DNA of 5,841 nucleotides from Candidatus Moraniibacteriota bacterium (GTDB taxonomy: Bacteria > Patescibacteriota > Minisyncoccia > Moranbacterales > GCA-2747515), in NCBI GenBank assembly GCA_029933995.1, contig JAOZNB010000079.1, positions 1-5,841 of the forward strand, in the 5' to 3' direction. The notes under the pieces were generated by a model. That model worked only from the letters and a program-made list of their open reading frames with translations, did no database searches and had not been told where the DNA came from. Below, piece by piece: positions 4,242 through 5,841 of the stretch. Numbering within the stretch: position 1 is the first letter of the stretch; each line of letters opens with the position of its first letter. A program made the translations under genes and the position numbers.

Positions 4242-5690
4242 CTAGTATGGAGCAGGTTCATTACCTGCTTCTTTTAAAAAGTTTACAATACCATTTATCG
4301 TTTTCACCTTACCTGGCAATGAACTATGTTTACCGTTAATATTAGTAATCGAAATAGTACTAAAACTTGGCATATCCTCTACAGGGTAAGCACTTTTATT
4401 AAAAAGAACCCTGCCATCACCAGCGCTGCCAGAGTCAGGATTTGCAAAAAACTTTTCTACAGGTCTCTCATCTGCCCATTTTTTGCGATTGCAATTATCT
4501 AGAGAGTGTTGATTATTTGATTCATATCCTTGTAATGTGCGTTTATTATCACTTGCAAAAATATGTATATCGACACCTTGATTAATTAGGGTGTCAATAT
4601 CATTATTAAGATTAATTAAATAATCATTGTAATAACACATATCTTCAACTTCCTCAAGATAATATTCATCCTCCGTAACTCCTGTAGGATATGAAAAATA
4701 ATCAAATGTTGGCATAAGTTGTTTTACAGATGGAAGCCACTTACGGACAAATTTTGCATCATTCATAAAAGAATTTTCACAACCCTCCTTCATGTTTTCA
4801 AGAACGATTTCTTTAATCCATACATCTACAGTGCCTCCAATATTAGAAAAATGCCCAGCTTCCCATATGCGATATACATCAAGAGAGCCTTGATTTGGTG
4901 TTCCAATCATCGCAAATTTACGAATATCTCCACGATAATGATTTTGGATATATTCACGCACAACCAGTCCACCCATTGAATGTGCTACGATATCAACCTG
5001 ACTCACGCCATATTGTACCTTAACTTGGTCAATTATATCAACCAAACTAGGACTATCAGGATTATTTGGATTACCAATAGCTATATATTGAATATTATCT
5101 CTCCAATCATACCCAAAAAATGTTGGACGTAATCCACTCTGTGTAAGGCTTTCATGTAGAGTATTATATATCCCTTTAATTGGATCAACTGTCCATTGCG
5201 TTGGAATGATGAAATTTTTTACATGCCCTAACCCCTTTGCCATTTTTAAATTAAATTCCATATCACCAACAGCATCCTCATCATTGCAAAACATTTCAGT
5301 GCTCCAAGAGCCAAATATTCCTGGCACAATAATAACTGGCACTCCTGTAAAAATTTTATTCTCCTTCATCAATACAGTTGTGTTTTCAAGCATTTGAAAA
5401 ACTAGAAGTTGAGAATCATTTATCTCACCATTTTTAATCCAATAATCAAATTCATATTGGAGTGGTGTTCCTGTCCGCCATATTGATACTGTTGTTCCAT
5501 TTGGAACATTATATTTACACACTTGTTTTTCACATATGTCATGAACCACTGGATCTACACTGCCCCATGCAATACCAACCCCGCCAAAACCTCCACCAAC
5601 ATTTGCAGGTATTAACACTTTCAACGTTTCTGTTTGTGCATGTGTTGTACACATGAACAGCATCAATAACACAAAAATTACATTCTTCAT
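4242..5690 (-). CDS. Secreted LCAT-like lipase/acyltransferase (alpha/beta hydrolase) with N-terminal repeat domain
   Basis: A predicted exported alpha/beta hydrolase of 482 residues related to the lecithin:cholesterol acyltransferase/lipase group, expected to cleave or transfer acyl chains of lipids outside the cytoplasm. Residues 1-18 are a Sec signal peptide (KNVIFVLLMLFM) with likely cleavage after THA18. Residues 31-108 resemble a divergent InlB-type bacterial repeat (GVGIAWGSVDP, paired C53/C58, NGTTVSIW). The hydrolase core follows. VIIVPGIFGSW (119-129) is the oxyanion region, FFGYDWRDNI (191-200) carries the YDWR signature of LCAT proteins, and VAHSMGGLVVREY (235-247) holds the nucleophile S238. 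AGDGRV (423-428) supplies D425 and NGKHSSLP (452-459) supplies H455, completing the triad. The mature protein has six cysteines, allowing three disulfides. ATG 5690 is chosen because AGAGGGG lies nine bases upstream and the signal peptide starts there. A good promoter precedes it and an intrinsic terminator follows, so it is probably transcribed alone. Substrate, and lipase versus acyltransferase activity, cannot be decided. Confidence 0.93.
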   Translation of the reverse strand: MKNVIFVLLMLFMCTTHAQTETLKVLIPANVGGGFGGVGIAWGSVDPVVHDICEKQVCKYNVPNGTTVSIWRTGTPLQYEFDYWIKNGEINDSQLLVFQMLENTTVLMKENKIFTGVPVIIVPGIFGSWSTEMFCNDEDAVGDMEFNLKMAKGLGHVKNFIIPTQWTVDPIKGIYNTLHESLTQSGLRPTFFGYDWRDNIQYIAIGNPNNPDSPSLVDIIDQVKVQYGVSQVDIVAHSMGGLVVREYIQNHYRGDIRKFAMIGTPNQGSLDVYRIWEAGHFSNIGGTVDVWIKEIVLENMKEGCENSFMNDAKFVRKWLPSVKQLMPTFDYFSYPTGVTEDEYYLEEVEDMCYYNDYLINLNNDIDTLINQGVDIHIFASDNKRTLQGYESNNQHSLDNCNRKKWADERPVEKFFANPDSGSAGDGRVLFNKSAYPVEDMPSFSTISITNINGKHSSLPGKVKTINGIVNFLKEAGNEPAPY

Positions 5691-5699
5691 GGTACATTA

Positions 5700-5706
5700 C
5701 CCCTCT
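5700..5706 (-). promoter_or_regulatory. Shine-Dalgarno site of the lipase gene
   Basis: AGAGGGG on the minus strand lies nine bases before ATG 5690. It is the clearest ribosome-binding site in the window and fixes the lipase start. The message can form TTTCTTT-AAC-AAAGAAA (5722-5706) directly before it, whose last base overlaps the site. Confidence 0.7.
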
Positions 5707-5757
5707 TTCTTTGTTAAAGAAAAATATTTTATTAAACCTATTTCAATAAAACACTAT

Positions 5758-5786
5758 ATCTTATCACACTTATCTACCCTAGTCAA
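5758..5786 (-). promoter_or_regulatory. Sigma-70-like promoter of the lipase gene
   Basis: On the minus strand TTGACT (5786-5781; five of six consensus bases) is followed after exactly 17 bases by TAAGAT (5763-5758; four of six), with TG one base before the -10. Transcription should start near 5751, leaving a leader of about 60 nt before the lipase ATG. It is the best promoter match in the window. Confidence 0.7.
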
Positions 5787-5841
5787 TGCCACATAAACAA
5801 AAAAAATTACACGTTTGACTGTATGTTTTTTATATGCGGAA

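Noticed and set aside
4719..5656. Three short plus-strand frames opposite the lipase gene (4719-4979, 5206-5397, 5462-5656)
   Set aside because: All are antisense to motif-bearing lipase sequence and show no domain or ribosome site.
5633..5690. Lipoprotein signal in the lipase N-terminus (LFMC around C14)
   Set aside because: The residues before the cysteine do not fit a lipobox; THA18 is a better signal peptidase I site.
1..5841. UGA read as glycine (Gracilibacteria/SR1 code)
   Set aside because: The long xseA and lipase frames contain many glycines, all from GGN codons, with no in-frame TGA.

Overview
The window is an AT-rich bacterial segment with six protein-coding genes in three blocks and several short GC-rich structured elements that stand out from the background. 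No tRNA, rRNA, transposase or CRISPR array was seen. The standard genetic code fits: long frames are free of TGA and the stops seen are TAA or TAG, which argues against UGA-as-glycine lineages such as Gracilibacteria/SR1. The AT-rich sequence, weak or absent Shine-Dalgarno sites, the HRDC-XseA fusion and GC-rich palindromes of this style suggest a Candidate Phyla Radiation (Patescibacteria) genome. This assignment is inference; no phylogenetic marker is present.

Block 1 (1-2224, minus strand) holds an unrecognised basic 208-residue protein followed 23 nt later by a large exonuclease VII subunit (xseA), whose 3' end runs off the window. XseA has an extra N-terminal HRDC domain. The linker joining HRDC to the OB fold is partly encoded by a near-perfect GC-rich palindrome at 1222-1268, which looks like a palindromic element inserted in frame. 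Between 2225 and 2546 lies a divergent promoter region with an extended -10 candidate on each strand.

Block 2 (2547-3017, plus strand) is a single GNAT-family acetyltransferase whose acetyl-CoA pyrophosphate loop is degenerate. It converges on block 3 across a 311-nt noncoding region (3018-3328). That region contains a weak terminator-like hairpin, a palindrome with two mutually exclusive foldings, a G-quadruplex motif and a long inverted repeat.

Block 3 (3329-5690, minus strand) begins upstream with a strong promoter and a Shine-Dalgarno site. Its first gene is a secreted LCAT-like lipase/acyltransferase with a complete Ser-Asp-His triad and an N-terminal bacterial repeat domain. It is followed by two small paralogous membrane proteins sharing the motif YWIHxCSxHKYRDYWILAI. 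A clean intrinsic terminator lies just after the lipase stop, inside the 5' end of the longest reading frame for the first membrane protein. An extended -10 box follows it, so that membrane gene probably starts about 120 nt downstream of its longest ORF start and the pair forms its own transcription unit.

Possible functional links are nucleic-acid processing in block 1 and envelope or extracellular lipid work in block 3.
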